Shown: positions 8,129 to 16,920, numbered from the stretch's first letter. The stretch: 64,000 nucleotides of DNA from an uncultured Collinsella sp. (GCA_902495355.1 CABUWV010000010.1:1-64000), one strand, 5' to 3'. Translations and numbers: made by a program. Notes: generated from the letters alone by a model not told the origin.

Positions 8129-9448
8129 CTATTCCTCCTCGAGCGTGACCTTGCCGCCCAGCAGGCGGTAGTGGTCAAAGAAATCGGGATAGGACTTGTT
8201 GACGGCCTCGGCGCCGTGGATCACAACTTCGCCAGTGGCGCGGCTCGCAGCGATGGCAGCCATCATGGCGATGCGGTGGTCGTTGTGCGAATCGACCTCG
8301 CCGCCGGTGAAGGCATCGACACCCTTGATGATGAGGTCGTCACCGGCGATGCGCACCTGTGCGCCCAGCGCGGTGAGCTCGCGGGTGGTGGTGACCAGAC
8401 GGTCAGATTCCTTGATGCGCAGGCGCGCACAGTCACGGATGAACGTGCGGCCCTGAGCCAGCGAGGCCACGGCCGAGATAACGGGTACCAGGTCGGGAAT
8501 GTCGTGGGCGCTCATCTCAAAGCCGGCGAGCTTGTCGGACTGCACGGTGGCGGCGTTGGTGGAGCGCACGATGCGGGCGCCAAAGCGCGAAAGCGCGGCA
8601 AGCACGTTGCGGTCGCCCTGCGCGGAGCTCAGCGACACGCCCTCCACGGTGATGGGGTCGGTGCCGATGGCGCCAGCGCACAACCAAAAGGCGGCGTTGG
8701 ACCAGTCGCCCTCGACGGCCACGCTGCCGGGCGTGCGGTACGAGCCACTGCTCACGCGGAAGTTCGTGACCTCGGGCTGACCGTCCTTGGCGGGAATGCG
8801 CTCGACGTTGACCTCAACGCCAAAGGCCTTCATGGCCTGGATTGTTAGGTTGATGTAGGGGCGGCTCTCAATGAGGCCGGTCACCTGCACACAGGAGGGC
8901 TGGGCGAGCAACGGGGCCGCCAGCAGCAGGCCCGAGATATACTGCGAGCTCACGTTGCCCGGCAGCACAAAGGTGCCCGGGCGCATGCGGCCGCTTGTCT
9001 TGAGCGGAAAACCGCCCAGACCCTGCAGGTCGCAGCCGGCGGCGATGATCTCGTCCGAGAGCGGGGACAGCGGGCGGGCGCCCAAGCGTCCCTGACCCAC
9101 AAAAGTTGCTTCTGCGCCCAGCGCGCAGGCGACGGGCAACATAAAGCGGAGCGTGGAGCCGCTTTCGCCGCAGTCAAGCGTTCCGCCGGCAAGTGCCTTG
9201 AGCAGGCCAAACTCAATGCTCTTCATAGTGGGGTGGACCTGGAAGCCGTCCTCGACGGTCTCGATGCGAGCACCCAGGGCCGTAAGGCAGCGCACCGTGG
9301 CCTCGATGTCGGCGCAGGTGGTGTTGCAGGTAACGTGCGTCTCGCCGTTGGCAAGCGCAGCGCAGATGATGAGGCGATGCGCCATCGACTTGGACGCGAT
9401 CGCGGGAACGGTGCCCTTGAGCGGGGAGGGGGTGATGCGGGCTAGCAT
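8129..9448 (-). CDS. aroA: 5-enolpyruvylshikimate-3-phosphate synthase (EPSP synthase)
   Basis: 439 aa. It transfers enolpyruvyl from PEP to shikimate-3-phosphate (step 6 of the shikimate pathway). It has SKSMAHRLIICAALANG at residues about 19-35 (substrate Lys, Ser and Arg), DCGESGSTLRFMLPVA in the PEP site, GARPLSPL, and a C-terminal NDHRIAMMAAIA. The start overlaps the end of aroB by 7 nt, indicating one transcript. Two-fold inverse alpha/beta repeats and length are normal for the family. Confidence 0.95.
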   Translation of the reverse strand: MLARITPSPLKGTVPAIASKSMAHRLIICAALANGETHVTCNTTCADIEATVRCLTALGARIETVEDGFQVHPTMKSIEFGLLKALAGGTLDCGESGSTLRFMLPVACALGAEATFVGQGRLGARPLSPLSDEIIAAGCDLQGLGGFPLKTSGRMRPGTFVLPGNVSSQYISGLLLAAPLLAQPSCVQVTGLIESRPYINLTIQAMKAFGVEVNVERIPAKDGQPEVTNFRVSSGSYRTPGSVAVEGDWSNAAFWLCAGAIGTDPITVEGVSLSSAQGDRNVLAALSRFGARIVRSTNAATVQSDKLAGFEMSAHDIPDLVPVISAVASLAQGRTFIRDCARLRIKESDRLVTTTRELTALGAQVRIAGDDLIIKGVDAFTGGEVDSHNDHRIAMMAAIAASRATGEVVIHGAEAVNKSYPDFFDHYRLLGGKVTLEEE

Positions 9449-10548
9449 GCGGATGCGTCTCCCTTCTGGCCGAGGCCCTCGGCAATGAGTTCGTGGAAAG
9501 TGGAAAGCGGCGTGCGGTCGATGTAGCAGCGGCCAATGCCGTGCGGAATCACCAGGTCGATGGTGTCGCCCGCGCGCTTCTTGTCGTGGAGCGCCTCGGC
9601 AAAGACGGCATCGGCATCTAGGTCGCAGCGGGTCTTGAGGCCATGGCGGGCGCAGAGCTCCTCAATACGACCGGGCAGTGCAGCATCGCAAACGCCGTGC
9701 AGGGCCGCGGCGCGCGTGATAATGCCCATGCCGATCGACACGCAGTTGCCGTGTCCGAGCTCAAAGTGCTCGCAAGCCTCGACGGCGTGTCCGGCGCTGT
9801 GTCCAAAGTTGAGGAGCTTGCGCTGGTTGGTTTCGCGCTCGTCGGCGACGACCACGGCGCGCTTGATGTCAATATTGCGGGCGATGATGAGCGCTACGCG
9901 GGCTACATCGCGGTTGAGCAGCTCCAGCGTGAGCGGGGTCTTCTCCAGCTCGGCGAAAAGCTCTGGGTCGGCGATCACGGCGTGCTTGACGACCTCGCCG
10001 CAGCCGTCGGCGAACTGCTCGGGCGTAAGGGTGGCCAGGCACCCCACGTCGGCGATAACCACATTCGGCTGCCAAAAGGCGCCGGCCAGGTTCTTGCCGG
10101 CAGCCAGGTCGATGGCGGTCTTGCCGCCCACCGACGAATCCACCATTGCGAGCAGACTCGTGGGGATCTGCACAAACTTGCAGCCACGCATGTAGGTGGC
10201 GGCCACAAAGCCCGCCACGTCGCCCACGACGCCGCCGCCGAGTGCCACGATCACGTCGGAGCGCGAAAGCTCGTGCTCGGCCACAAACTCCAAAATGGCA
10301 ACATAGGTCTCGGCGCGCTTATGGGCCTCGCCGGCCTCGAAGGTGCAGATGCTCACCTCGTAGCCTGATGCCTCCAGACTCTGCTTGACGGGCATCTGGT
10401 AGAGCGGACCCACGTTGGTGTCCGTCACGATGACGGCCTTGGTGCCGCCGGCAGTGGCGCGCACAAGCGGTCCCGCCTGCTCCAGCAAAAACGTGCCAAC
10501 ATGCACCTGGTAGGGGCGTGCGGTGTCGATATCGATGGTAATCGCCAT
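9442..10548 (-). CDS. aroB: 3-dehydroquinate synthase
   Basis: 368 aa, NAD- and divalent-metal-dependent enzyme that cyclises DAHP to 3-dehydroquinate (step 2 of the shikimate pathway). Recognisable segments are FEAGEAHKR, the nucleotide-binding ALGGGVVGDVAGFVAATYMRG, QIPTSLLAMVDSSVGGKTAID, GEVVKHA (metal-ligand Glu) and LLNFGHSAGHAVE with metal-ligand histidines. It follows tyrA by 36 nt and overlaps aroA, in the middle of the aromatic operon. Confidence 0.95.
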   Translation of the reverse strand: MAITIDIDTARPYQVHVGTFLLEQAGPLVRATAGGTKAVIVTDTNVGPLYQMPVKQSLEASGYEVSICTFEAGEAHKRAETYVAILEFVAEHELSRSDVIVALGGGVVGDVAGFVAATYMRGCKFVQIPTSLLAMVDSSVGGKTAIDLAAGKNLAGAFWQPNVVIADVGCLATLTPEQFADGCGEVVKHAVIADPELFAELEKTPLTLELLNRDVARVALIIARNIDIKRAVVVADERETNQRKLLNFGHSAGHAVEACEHFELGHGNCVSIGMGIITRAAALHGVCDAALPGRIEELCARHGLKTRCDLDADAVFAEALHDKKRAGDTIDLVIPHGIGRCYIDRTPLSTFHELIAEGLGQKGDASAC

Positions 10549-10584
10549 AAGCTTCGGTCCTTTCGACCTGGCGTGATAGGTGGT

Positions 10585-11499
10585 CTAGTGGGAGGCCTCG
10601 TCGTCGAGCGCGCGCTTAATGCGGTCGCCCTCGGCAAGGAGATTCTCCAGATAGCGCTGGTCGCGGTCCTTGAGCGCACGGCTGTAGGCGCCAAGCGACT
10701 CGATCAGATGGTCAATCTCGAAGGCGAGCGCATCGGCGTCGTCGATCATAAGCTCGGACCACATCTGAGGATTGAGGTGCGCCACACGGGTGAGATCGCG
10801 GTAGCTACCGGCCGAAAAGCCGTGGTGGACCTGGGCAGTGGGGCTCTTGACGTAGGCGTTGGATACCACGTGCGCAAGCTGGCTCGTGAAGGCGATGACG
10901 CGGTCGTGCTCGGCGGCGCTGGTCACGCTGAACTTGCCAAAGCCCAAGGGGCGCACCATCTCGCGCACCTGGCCCAAAAGCTCCAGCTTAAGTGCGTCGT
11001 CCACCGCGGGCGGCACGAGCACGAGCGGCGCGCCCTGGAACAGGTCGGCGCGGGAGTGCGCATAGCCCGAGTACTGCGTGCCCGCCATGGGGTGCGCGCC
11101 CACAAAGTAAAAGCCGTGCTCGCGGGCAAGCTCAAAGGCGCGCTCGCACACGATGCCCTTGACGCCCACCGTGTCGATCACCACGGGACCCATGATGGCG
11201 TCGGTGTCGGTGGCGTCGGCGAGCGCCTTGGCGTGCGTCTCGAGCCACTCGATGCATGCCTCGGGGTAGCAAGCCAGGACGATGATGTCGCACTCGCCGA
11301 GTGTCTTGTCGTTGAGCTCTCCGGCGACAGTGCCCATGCTAGCGGCCGTCATGACATCGTCATCGGGGTCCCAGGCCAGCACGCGGACGCCCGCCTGCGC
11401 ATAGCCGCGGGCAAAGCTGCCGCCGATGAGGCCCAGGCCCACGATGCCCGCGCATTTGGGGCCGCCCTGGTTAACGCGTGCGTTTCTCACCGTACCCAT
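10585..11499 (-). CDS. tyrA: Prephenate dehydrogenase
   Basis: 304 aa. It oxidatively decarboxylates prephenate to 4-hydroxyphenylpyruvate on the tyrosine branch. The N-terminal Rossmann motif is GIVGLGLIGGSFARGYA (about residues 18-34). The catalytic His lies in FVGAHPMAGTQYSGY, and the all-alpha C-terminal dimerisation domain follows. There is no fused ACT or chorismate mutase domain, so feedback control by tyrosine must come from the active site or be absent. The start lies 3 nt after the DAHP synthase stop. Confidence 0.92.
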   Translation of the reverse strand: MGTVRNARVNQGGPKCAGIVGLGLIGGSFARGYAQAGVRVLAWDPDDDVMTAASMGTVAGELNDKTLGECDIIVLACYPEACIEWLETHAKALADATDTDAIMGPVVIDTVGVKGIVCERAFELAREHGFYFVGAHPMAGTQYSGYAHSRADLFQGAPLVLVPPAVDDALKLELLGQVREMVRPLGFGKFSVTSAAEHDRVIAFTSQLAHVVSNAYVKSPTAQVHHGFSAGSYRDLTRVAHLNPQMWSELMIDDADALAFEIDHLIESLGAYSRALKDRDQRYLENLLAEGDRIKRALDDEASH

Positions 11500-11502
11500 G
11501 GG

Positions 11503-12525
11503 CTACTCCATGGTCTCTTGGCAGACAACCTCGCGGATGGCTCGGATGCGGCGCATGGTGTCGTCGAACTGATCGGGGGTGAGGGCCTGGGCGCCGTCGG
11601 ACCAGGCGCGGCTCGGTTCGTCGTGGACCTCGATCTCCAGACCGTTGGCGCCGCAGGCGGTCGCGGCGAGCGCCATGGGCTCAACGTAGCGGGTGTAGCC
11701 GGTGGCGTGGCTGGGGTCGGCGACGACGGGCAGGTGCGACAGGTGGTGCAGCACCGGCACGGCGTTGAGGTCGAAGGTATTGCGGGTACGGGTCTCGAAG
11801 GTGCGGATGCCGCGCTCGCACAGGATGACGTTGTCGTTGCCCTCGCTCATGATGTACTCGGCGGCCATGAGCAGCTCATCGATCGTGCCGGACATACCGC
11901 GCTTGAGCAGGACCGGAGTCTTGGTCTTGCCGACCTCCTTGAGCAGGGGGAAGTTCTGGGCGTTGCGGGCGCCGATCTGCATGACGTCGATCTTCTTGTC
12001 AAGGAAGACCTGCACGTCGCGTGGGTCCATGATCTCGGTGACGATCGGCATGTCGAGCTCGGCAGACGCCTCGCACAGCAGGTCGAGGCCGGCGGGGCCC
12101 ATGCCCTGGTAGGCGTAGGGGGAGGTGCGGGGCTTGTAGGCACCGCCGCGCAGCATCGTGGCACCGGCGGCCTTCACGCGGCGGGCGATGCGGACGAGGT
12201 TCTCGCCCTCGACGGAGCACGGGCCGGCGATGACCTGGAACTGATCGCCGCCGATCTTGACGCCGTGGCCGCAGTCGATGACGGAGTCCTCGGGGTGGAA
12301 CTTACGGTTGGCGCGCTTGAACGGCTCGGAGACGCGCTGCACGCGCTCGACGACATCCATGGACTCGAGCAGGAACGGGTCGATCTTGGTCGTATCGCCC
12401 ACCAGGCCGATAATCGTCTCATTCTCGCCGCGCGAGACATCGGTCTTCAGGCCCTTTTTCTCAATCCAGCTGACGATATGGCCGACGGCCTCGTCGCTGG
12501 CGCTCTGCTTTAAAATTGCAATCAT
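11503..12525 (-). CDS. aroF: 3-deoxy-7-phosphoheptulonate (DAHP) synthase, type I-beta with N-terminal regulatory domain
   Basis: 340 aa. It condenses PEP and erythrose 4-phosphate, the entry step of the pathway. Residues 1 to about 65 form a ferredoxin-like (ACT-like) domain (MIAILKQSA...HIVSWIEKKGL). That is the arrangement of the allosterically controlled Thermotoga/Listeria-type enzymes. The barrel has VIAGPCSVEG, LRGGAYKPRTSPYAYQG, IGARNAQNFPLL, LLKRGMSGT and VVADPSHATG. I start it at ATG 12523-12525, 8 nt from GAGAGG; the frame extends upstream without support. It is the first gene of the aromatic operon and is preceded by an attenuator-like hairpin and a tiny ORF. The symbol is one of several used for this enzyme. 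Confidence 0.92.
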   Translation of the reverse strand: MIAILKQSASDEAVGHIVSWIEKKGLKTDVSRGENETIIGLVGDTTKIDPFLLESMDVVERVQRVSEPFKRANRKFHPEDSVIDCGHGVKIGGDQFQVIAGPCSVEGENLVRIARRVKAAGATMLRGGAYKPRTSPYAYQGMGPAGLDLLCEASAELDMPIVTEIMDPRDVQVFLDKKIDVMQIGARNAQNFPLLKEVGKTKTPVLLKRGMSGTIDELLMAAEYIMSEGNDNVILCERGIRTFETRTRNTFDLNAVPVLHHLSHLPVVADPSHATGYTRYVEPMALAATACGANGLEIEVHDEPSRAWSDGAQALTPDQFDDTMRRIRAIREVVCQETME

Positions 12526-12535
12526 GGTGTGCCTC

Positions 12536-12598
12536 TCACCTCGATGGATAACTTTTGCAAAAACGGCCCGCATCGCGAGCCGTGTATATATGGTGCAT
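12536..12598 (-). promoter_or_regulatory. Possible leader ORF and attenuator hairpin upstream of DAHP synthase
   Basis: A 20-codon ORF starts at 12598 and stops (TGA) at 12536-12538, inside the ribosome-binding region of the DAHP synthase gene. It contains Tyr at codons 5 and 17 and Phe at codon 13. A 9-bp hairpin, ACGGCTCGC pairing with GCGGGCCGT (12563-12583), lies within it and is followed by five T on the minus strand, which resembles an intrinsic terminator. No Shine-Dalgarno site precedes the ORF; a TATAAA 5 nt before it would give a leaderless start. Whether it is translated or regulates anything is inference. Confidence 0.35.
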
Positions 12599-12688
12599 GA
12601 GAGTTTATACTATCTGACTCGCTTTTGCCTTCTAAAGTGGGCCGTTGCGCCGCGTCTTCCTCGGAATTGCAAAGCTTTTTCTTTTATT

Positions 12689-12718
12689 TTGATAGCCTGT
12701 GGTGCACTTGGGTATAAT
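12689..12718 (+). promoter_or_regulatory. Promoter of tRNA-Arg(CCG)
   Basis: -35 TTGATA (12689-12694), 18-bp spacer and a perfect -10 TATAAT (12713-12718). It ends 11 nt before the tRNA. Confidence 0.75.
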
Positions 12719-12729
12719 GGCAAACGTTG

Positions 12730-12806
12730 GCCCTATTAGCTCAGGGGATTAGAGCGTCTGCCTCCGGAGCAGAAGGCCGTTGGTTCGAATCCAACATGGG
12801 GCACCA
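12730..12806 (+). tRNA. tRNA-Arg (anticodon CCG)
   Basis: Acceptor arms are GCCCTAT (12730-12736) and ATGGGGC (12796-12802) with one G-U pair. The anticodon stem TCTGC/GCAGA encloses loop CTCCGGA, giving anticodon CCG. The T-loop is GGTTCGAATCC and CCA is encoded at 12804-12806. This is the second arginine tRNA of the window. Confidence 0.95.
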
Positions 12807-12817
12807 TCGAACGTAAG

Positions 12818-12852
12818 ACCGTCCGAACCTCGCATGGTCCGGGCGGTTTTTC
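12818..12852 (+). terminator. Terminator after tRNA-Arg(CCG)
   Basis: ACCGTCCGAACC pairs with GGTCCGGGCGGT (one mismatch, one G-U) around a 6-nt loop, followed by TTTTTCTT. The P-type ATPase start follows within 35 nt, so that gene may rely on read-through. Confidence 0.8.
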
Positions 12853-12882
12853 TTATACCGACGCGACGTGATGGGACGTGGT

Positions 12883-15606
12883 ATGGCAGCAACGGATATC
12901 GAGCGCGGACTCTCGACCGCCGAGGTCGAGGAGCGCATCGCCGCCGGTAAGATCAACCGCAACATGGAGCTCAAGACCAAGTCGGTCAAAGAGCTCATCA
13001 TCGAGAACCTCTGCACGCTGTTCAATTTGATCAACGTGATCTTGGCGTTCCTGGTCATTTTGACCGGTTCGTTTAAGAACCTGACGTTCCTGTTTGTGGT
13101 GTTCCTCAATACCGCTATTGGCGTCATTCAATCCATGCGGTCCAAGAAGATGGTCGATAAGCTCACGCTGCTGACCTCTAAGAAGGCCATCGCGGTGCGC
13201 GACGGTGCCGAGGTGGAGCTCGACTTGGACCAGATCGTGCTCGACGACATCATCCGCCTGGGGCGCGGCGACCAGATTCCCGCTGACGCCGTGGTGGTTT
13301 CCGGCGAAGCGCTCGTGAACGAGAGCCTGCTGACGGGCGAGAGCGACCTTATCAAGAAACAGCCCGGTTCCGAGCTCATGAGCGGCAGCTTTATCGACTC
13401 GGGCCTGCTGCGCGCTCGCGTGATCCATGTCGGCGCCGACAACTACGTGGCTAAGATCAATAACGAGGCCAAATACGTCAAAAAGGTCAATTCCGAGATC
13501 ATGAACGCGCTTAACGCCATCGTGCGCTTTGCGAGCATCATCATGATCCCGCTCGGTTTGGCGTTGTTTGCCTCGAGTGTGAGCGAGCTGTGGGATGCCG
13601 CGGGAACCCCGGGCGATAGCGCGCTTTCGTGGTGCTTCTCCGAGCTGTTGGCTGGTCATGTGCCTTCGTCGGCGCTGCTGTCCACGGTGGGTGCCCTGCT
13701 GGGCATGATCCCGCAAGGCCTGGTGCTGCTGACCTCGTCGGTGCTCGCCATCGCCACGGTGCGCCTGGCCCGCCGCAAGGTGCTGGCACAGCAGCTCTAC
13801 TGCATCGAGACGCTCGCTCGCGTCGACGTGCTGTGCCTGGACAAGACGGGCACCATCACGTCGGGCCGTATGGAGGTCGAGGGCACGTATCCGCTGCCGG
13901 TTGAGGGCGTGAGCCTAGACGCCGGCTCGGACGAGGCGGCCGTTCCCGTCGATACCACGGTGCTCGATTTTGCGCTGGCTAACGTCGCGCGTGCGACTTC
14001 GGCCGATGCCAACGAGACCTGCCAGGCGCTGCTCAACTATTACGCCGATCGCCCGGTCGAGGTGTCTGAGCCGCTGTCGGTCATTCCGTTCTCGTCCTCC
14101 AAAAAGTGGAGCGGCGCGTCGTTTGCGCAGGGCTCCTATGTGATGGGTGCGGCGCAGTTTGTGCTCTCTGATCGTGCGTTCGTCCAGGTCGAGAACCGTG
14201 TCGCCGAGCTTGCCGATACCTGCCGCGTGCTCGTGGTGGCGCGCGTGGACGGCTTTACACCCGATGGCGATATGGTGGGCGAGGCCGAGCCCGTGGGCTT
14301 TGTGACCATCCGCGACGAGATTCGTACCTCGGCGGCCGAGACTATTGGCTACTTTAACGAGCAGGGCGTGACCCTCAACGTGATCAGTGGCGACGACCCG
14401 CGTACGGTGTCGTCGATCGCGCGCGTGGTGGGCGTGCCGGGGGCGGACGCTTATGTGGACGCCACGACGCTCGATACGCCGGCCAAGCTCGATGCCGCAG
14501 TGGACCGCTACCATGTCTTTGGTCGTGTGACCCCGCAGCAGAAGCGCGAGCTCGTGCAGGCGCTCAAGCGCCGCGAGCACACCGTGGCCATGACTGGCGA
14601 CGGCGTCAACGACGTGCTGGCGCTCAAGGAGGCCGACTGCTCCGTGGCCATGGCGGCCGGCTCCGATGCCGCACGTAACGTGGCCGAGATCGTACTCGTC
14701 GACAACGACTTTGCCTCGATGCCCGCCGTGGTGGCCGAGGGCCGTCGCTCCATCAACAACCTGCAGCGTTCGGCCTCGCTGTTCCTGACCAAGACGCTGT
14801 TCTCGATGGGCCTGGCGGCGCTGTGCATCGCGCTGCCGCCGTACCCCTTCGAGCCAATCCAGATGACACTCATCAACTTTTTCTGCATCGGCGCGCCGGG
14901 CTTTGTGTTGGGCCTTGAGCCCAACAATGCTCGCGTGAAGGGTGCGTTTTTGACGAACGTACTCAAGCGTGCACTGCCGGCGTCGATTGCGGTCATTTTG
15001 GCTGCGGCGCTCGATATCTTTGTGGCGCGCGTGTTTGGCTTTAGCCAGCTCACGCTGTCTACGATGTGCCTGCTTACGTCGTGCGCGGCGAGCGTCAGCC
15101 TGATCTGGCGCATCTCGCAGCCTCTCACGCCCCTACGTGTGGTGCTTTTTGTGTTTGTAGTAGCCGGCATCCTGGTGGGCGTTATCGGATTCCCGGAGCT
15201 GCTGTCTATTGCCAACCTGTCGATGGGCCAGATGGTTATCTTGGCTGTCATCGTGGTCTTTACCTGCTCGGTGTTCTTTAAGCTCGCCACGATGATGGAT
15301 TCGCTCAAGCCGCGTCGTCGTCGTGCCGCAACTGGTTTTGGCCGCGGTGTGCGCGTCCGCCTGGGTCGCGGTGGCGGCAAGGTGAGCTCGACGGGCTCGA
15401 CGGCCGAACGTTTTGCCAAGCGCGTCGCCGCCGACATGGCGCAGCGCCGCGAAGATCGCACCGCTCGCGAGGCCGAGGCCCGTGCACTCGAGGGCGTGGC
15501 TCAGGCCCAGCCCAAGAAAAAGAAGGGTACCGGAGCCAAGCGCTCTCGCGTGACCAAGTCCGCCCAAGGCATCAAAGTCTCGATGCCAAGCAAAAAGAAG
15601 AAGTAG
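12883..15606 (+). CDS. Cation-transporting P-type ATPase, CtpE-like, with basic C-terminal tail
   Basis: About 907 aa. Motifs in order are LLTGES in the actuator domain, the phosphorylation site DKTGTIT (Asp320), and AMTGDGVNDVLALKEAD in the hinge, with about ten membrane helices. The TM4 motif is IPQGLVLL (Gln278) where calcium pumps have PEGL. TM4 and the following RRKVLAQQ...IETLARVDVLCLDKTGT resemble mycobacterial CtpE-type calcium pumps, but the ion is not certain. The last 100 residues are cytoplasmic and strongly basic, ending in KKKK; this is not part of the usual pump. Start is uncertain: GTG 12868 or ATG 12871 lack a ribosome site, and ATG 12883 has a weak GGGA. Confidence 0.82.
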   Translation: MAATDIERGLSTAEVEERIAAGKINRNMELKTKSVKELIIENLCTLFNLINVILAFLVILTGSFKNLTFLFVVFLNTAIGVIQSMRSKKMVDKLTLLTSKKAIAVRDGAEVELDLDQIVLDDIIRLGRGDQIPADAVVVSGEALVNESLLTGESDLIKKQPGSELMSGSFIDSGLLRARVIHVGADNYVAKINNEAKYVKKVNSEIMNALNAIVRFASIIMIPLGLALFASSVSELWDAAGTPGDSALSWCFSELLAGHVPSSALLSTVGALLGMIPQGLVLLTSSVLAIATVRLARRKVLAQQLYCIETLARVDVLCLDKTGTITSGRMEVEGTYPLPVEGVSLDAGSDEAAVPVDTTVLDFALANVARATSADANETCQALLNYYADRPVEVSEPLSVIPFSSSKKWSGASFAQGSYVMGAAQFVLSDRAFVQVENRVAELADTCRVLVVARVDGFTPDGDMVGEAEPVGFVTIRDEIRTSAAETIGYFNEQGVTLNVISGDDPRTVSSIARVVGVPGADAYVDATTLDTPAKLDAAVDRYHVFGRVTPQQKRELVQALKRREHTVAMTGDGVNDVLALKEADCSVAMAAGSDAARNVAEIVLVDNDFASMPAVVAEGRRSINNLQRSASLFLTKTLFSMGLAALCIALPPYPFEPIQMTLINFFCIGAPGFVLGLEPNNARVKGAFLTNVLKRALPASIAVILAAALDIFVARVFGFSQLTLSTMCLLTSCAASVSLIWRISQPLTPLRVVLFVFVVAGILVGVIGFPELLSIANLSMGQMVILAVIVVFTCSVFFKLATMMDSLKPRRRRAATGFGRGVRVRLGRGGGKVSSTGSTAERFAKRVAADMAQRREDRTAREAEARALEGVAQAQPKKKKGTGAKRSRVTKSAQGIKVSMPSKKKK

Positions 15607-15709
15607 CTACGCGCCCTGCCGATGTTGAATTGGTGCCTTGTTCCTGTGGGGCCGTGGCGATGTTATGCTCTAACCTCGATTGTTTGAATTGCTTCGAAAA
15701 GAGGATGCC

Positions 15710-16852
15710 GTGATCTGCCCGCATTGCCTTAAGACTATCGAGGACGGCGCCTCGTTTTGCCCCTACTGCAACGCCTATGTGGGTCCGGGCGATGGTCCCG
15801 AGCACACCGAGTTCGTGTTCTGTGAGGGCTGCGGTGCCCGTCTTTCTCCGCATGATCGCACGTGCCCAAAATGCGGACGCCCTGCTCCGGGTATCCTCTC
15901 CGAGGACGCGGCCGCATCCGACCTGGCAGCGGGCCGCACAGCGGGCTTTCCGCGCCTAACGCAAGAGCAGATCGATACCGAGGTGCCTCATGCGCCCGCC
16001 TCGGCTGCCGCGGTTCTTTCGGACGCCGCCGATCCTAACGAGACCTGCGTGCTGCCGGCTTTCGATAAGGATTTCGGTATCCCCAAGGTCGATATTCCCA
16101 CGCCCGTTTCCCTGCATGACGATGCTCAAAAACCCAAGCGCAAGGTGCATCCCGACGAGGACGCCTATCACAAGCACAAGCGTCATATCCCCAAGCCGCT
16201 CATCGTCATCGCGGTCCTTGCCGTCGTTTGCGGCGGTGCCTATTGGTTCGTGACGGCCGATCCCATGGGTGTCATGCCTGCCTTCTACGACCAGTTTGGC
16301 CAGGCTGCGCAGACGACCTTCCCCACGCGCCAAAAGGGCGAGGCGACTGAGGACGATACCAAGCAAGACGATTCTGCCGAGGTGGTCCAGGAAGAAACCG
16401 TGCTGACCGATGATCGGCTCTATACCAGGCTCGACGGTCTGTATCAGACCATCGTGTCCTACGGTGACGAGGACCAGATCGGCGAGGTCATCGATTCCTT
16501 TAACAACGGTTATCTCCGAACGCCGCTGTCCACCCGTCAGGAGCTGTCGCAGAGTGCCTACGCCCTGCGCGACCAGATCAAAAAGACGCAAGATGAGCTC
16601 AACAACCTTAAGTATCAGGACGATACGGTCTATGCGGACGACATCGCCCACTTAAAGCAGCTTGCCGAGTGGATGTACGAGCGTGTCGACGTGATCTGCC
16701 AGAGCTGGGATATCTCGCTGGCCATTCCTGATGGTGAGTCGATGAGTTCCCACCAAAGCGAGATCCTGGCGCCCATCGCGCAGAGCGGCAACAGCGCGCT
16801 GAACCAGTACGACGCCAATGTGGGCTCCTGGAAGCCGCAGCAGCGTTCCTAA
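15710..16852 (+). CDS. Zinc-ribbon single-pass membrane protein of unknown function
   Basis: 380 aa. It begins with a zinc ribbon (CPHC...CPYC, residues 3-23) and a second treble-clef-like pair (CEGCG...CPKCG, about 41-60). A charged linker of about 100 residues follows, then one hydrophobic helix (about 165-182, IPKPLIVIAVLAVVCGGAYWF). The C-terminal 190 residues are helix-rich and probably extracellular. GTG 15710 with AAAAGAGG 5 nt upstream puts the first zinc ribbon at the N-terminus; the longer frame adds ten residues. Zinc-ribbon plus TM proteins are common in Actinobacteria and often have cell-envelope roles. No specific function can be given. Confidence 0.75.
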   Translation: MICPHCLKTIEDGASFCPYCNAYVGPGDGPEHTEFVFCEGCGARLSPHDRTCPKCGRPAPGILSEDAAASDLAAGRTAGFPRLTQEQIDTEVPHAPASAAAVLSDAADPNETCVLPAFDKDFGIPKVDIPTPVSLHDDAQKPKRKVHPDEDAYHKHKRHIPKPLIVIAVLAVVCGGAYWFVTADPMGVMPAFYDQFGQAAQTTFPTRQKGEATEDDTKQDDSAEVVQEETVLTDDRLYTRLDGLYQTIVSYGDEDQIGEVIDSFNNGYLRTPLSTRQELSQSAYALRDQIKKTQDELNNLKYQDDTVYADDIAHLKQLAEWMYERVDVICQSWDISLAIPDGESMSSHQSEILAPIAQSGNSALNQYDANVGSWKPQQRS

Positions 16853-16890
16853 AATTAGTTCGCCATAGTCGGCATAACCTACGTGCGCAA

Positions 16891-16920
16891 TTGATGTAAG
16901 CGCATGCTTATTGCTACAAT
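16891..16920 (+). promoter_or_regulatory. Promoter of the cyclophilin gene with an embedded dyad
   Basis: -35 TTGATG (16891-16896), 18-bp spacer, -10 TACAAT (16915-16920). The spacer contains the perfect dyad TAAGC-GCAT-GCTTA (16897-16910), which could bind a repressor. The ATG lies 40 nt downstream after GAGGAAGG. Confidence 0.6.

Noticed and set aside
10501..12513. A 670-codon plus-strand open frame across tyrA and DAHP synthase
   Set aside because: Antisense of two identified aro genes; composition (Val, Ala, Gly, His, Asp) is typical of a shadow frame.
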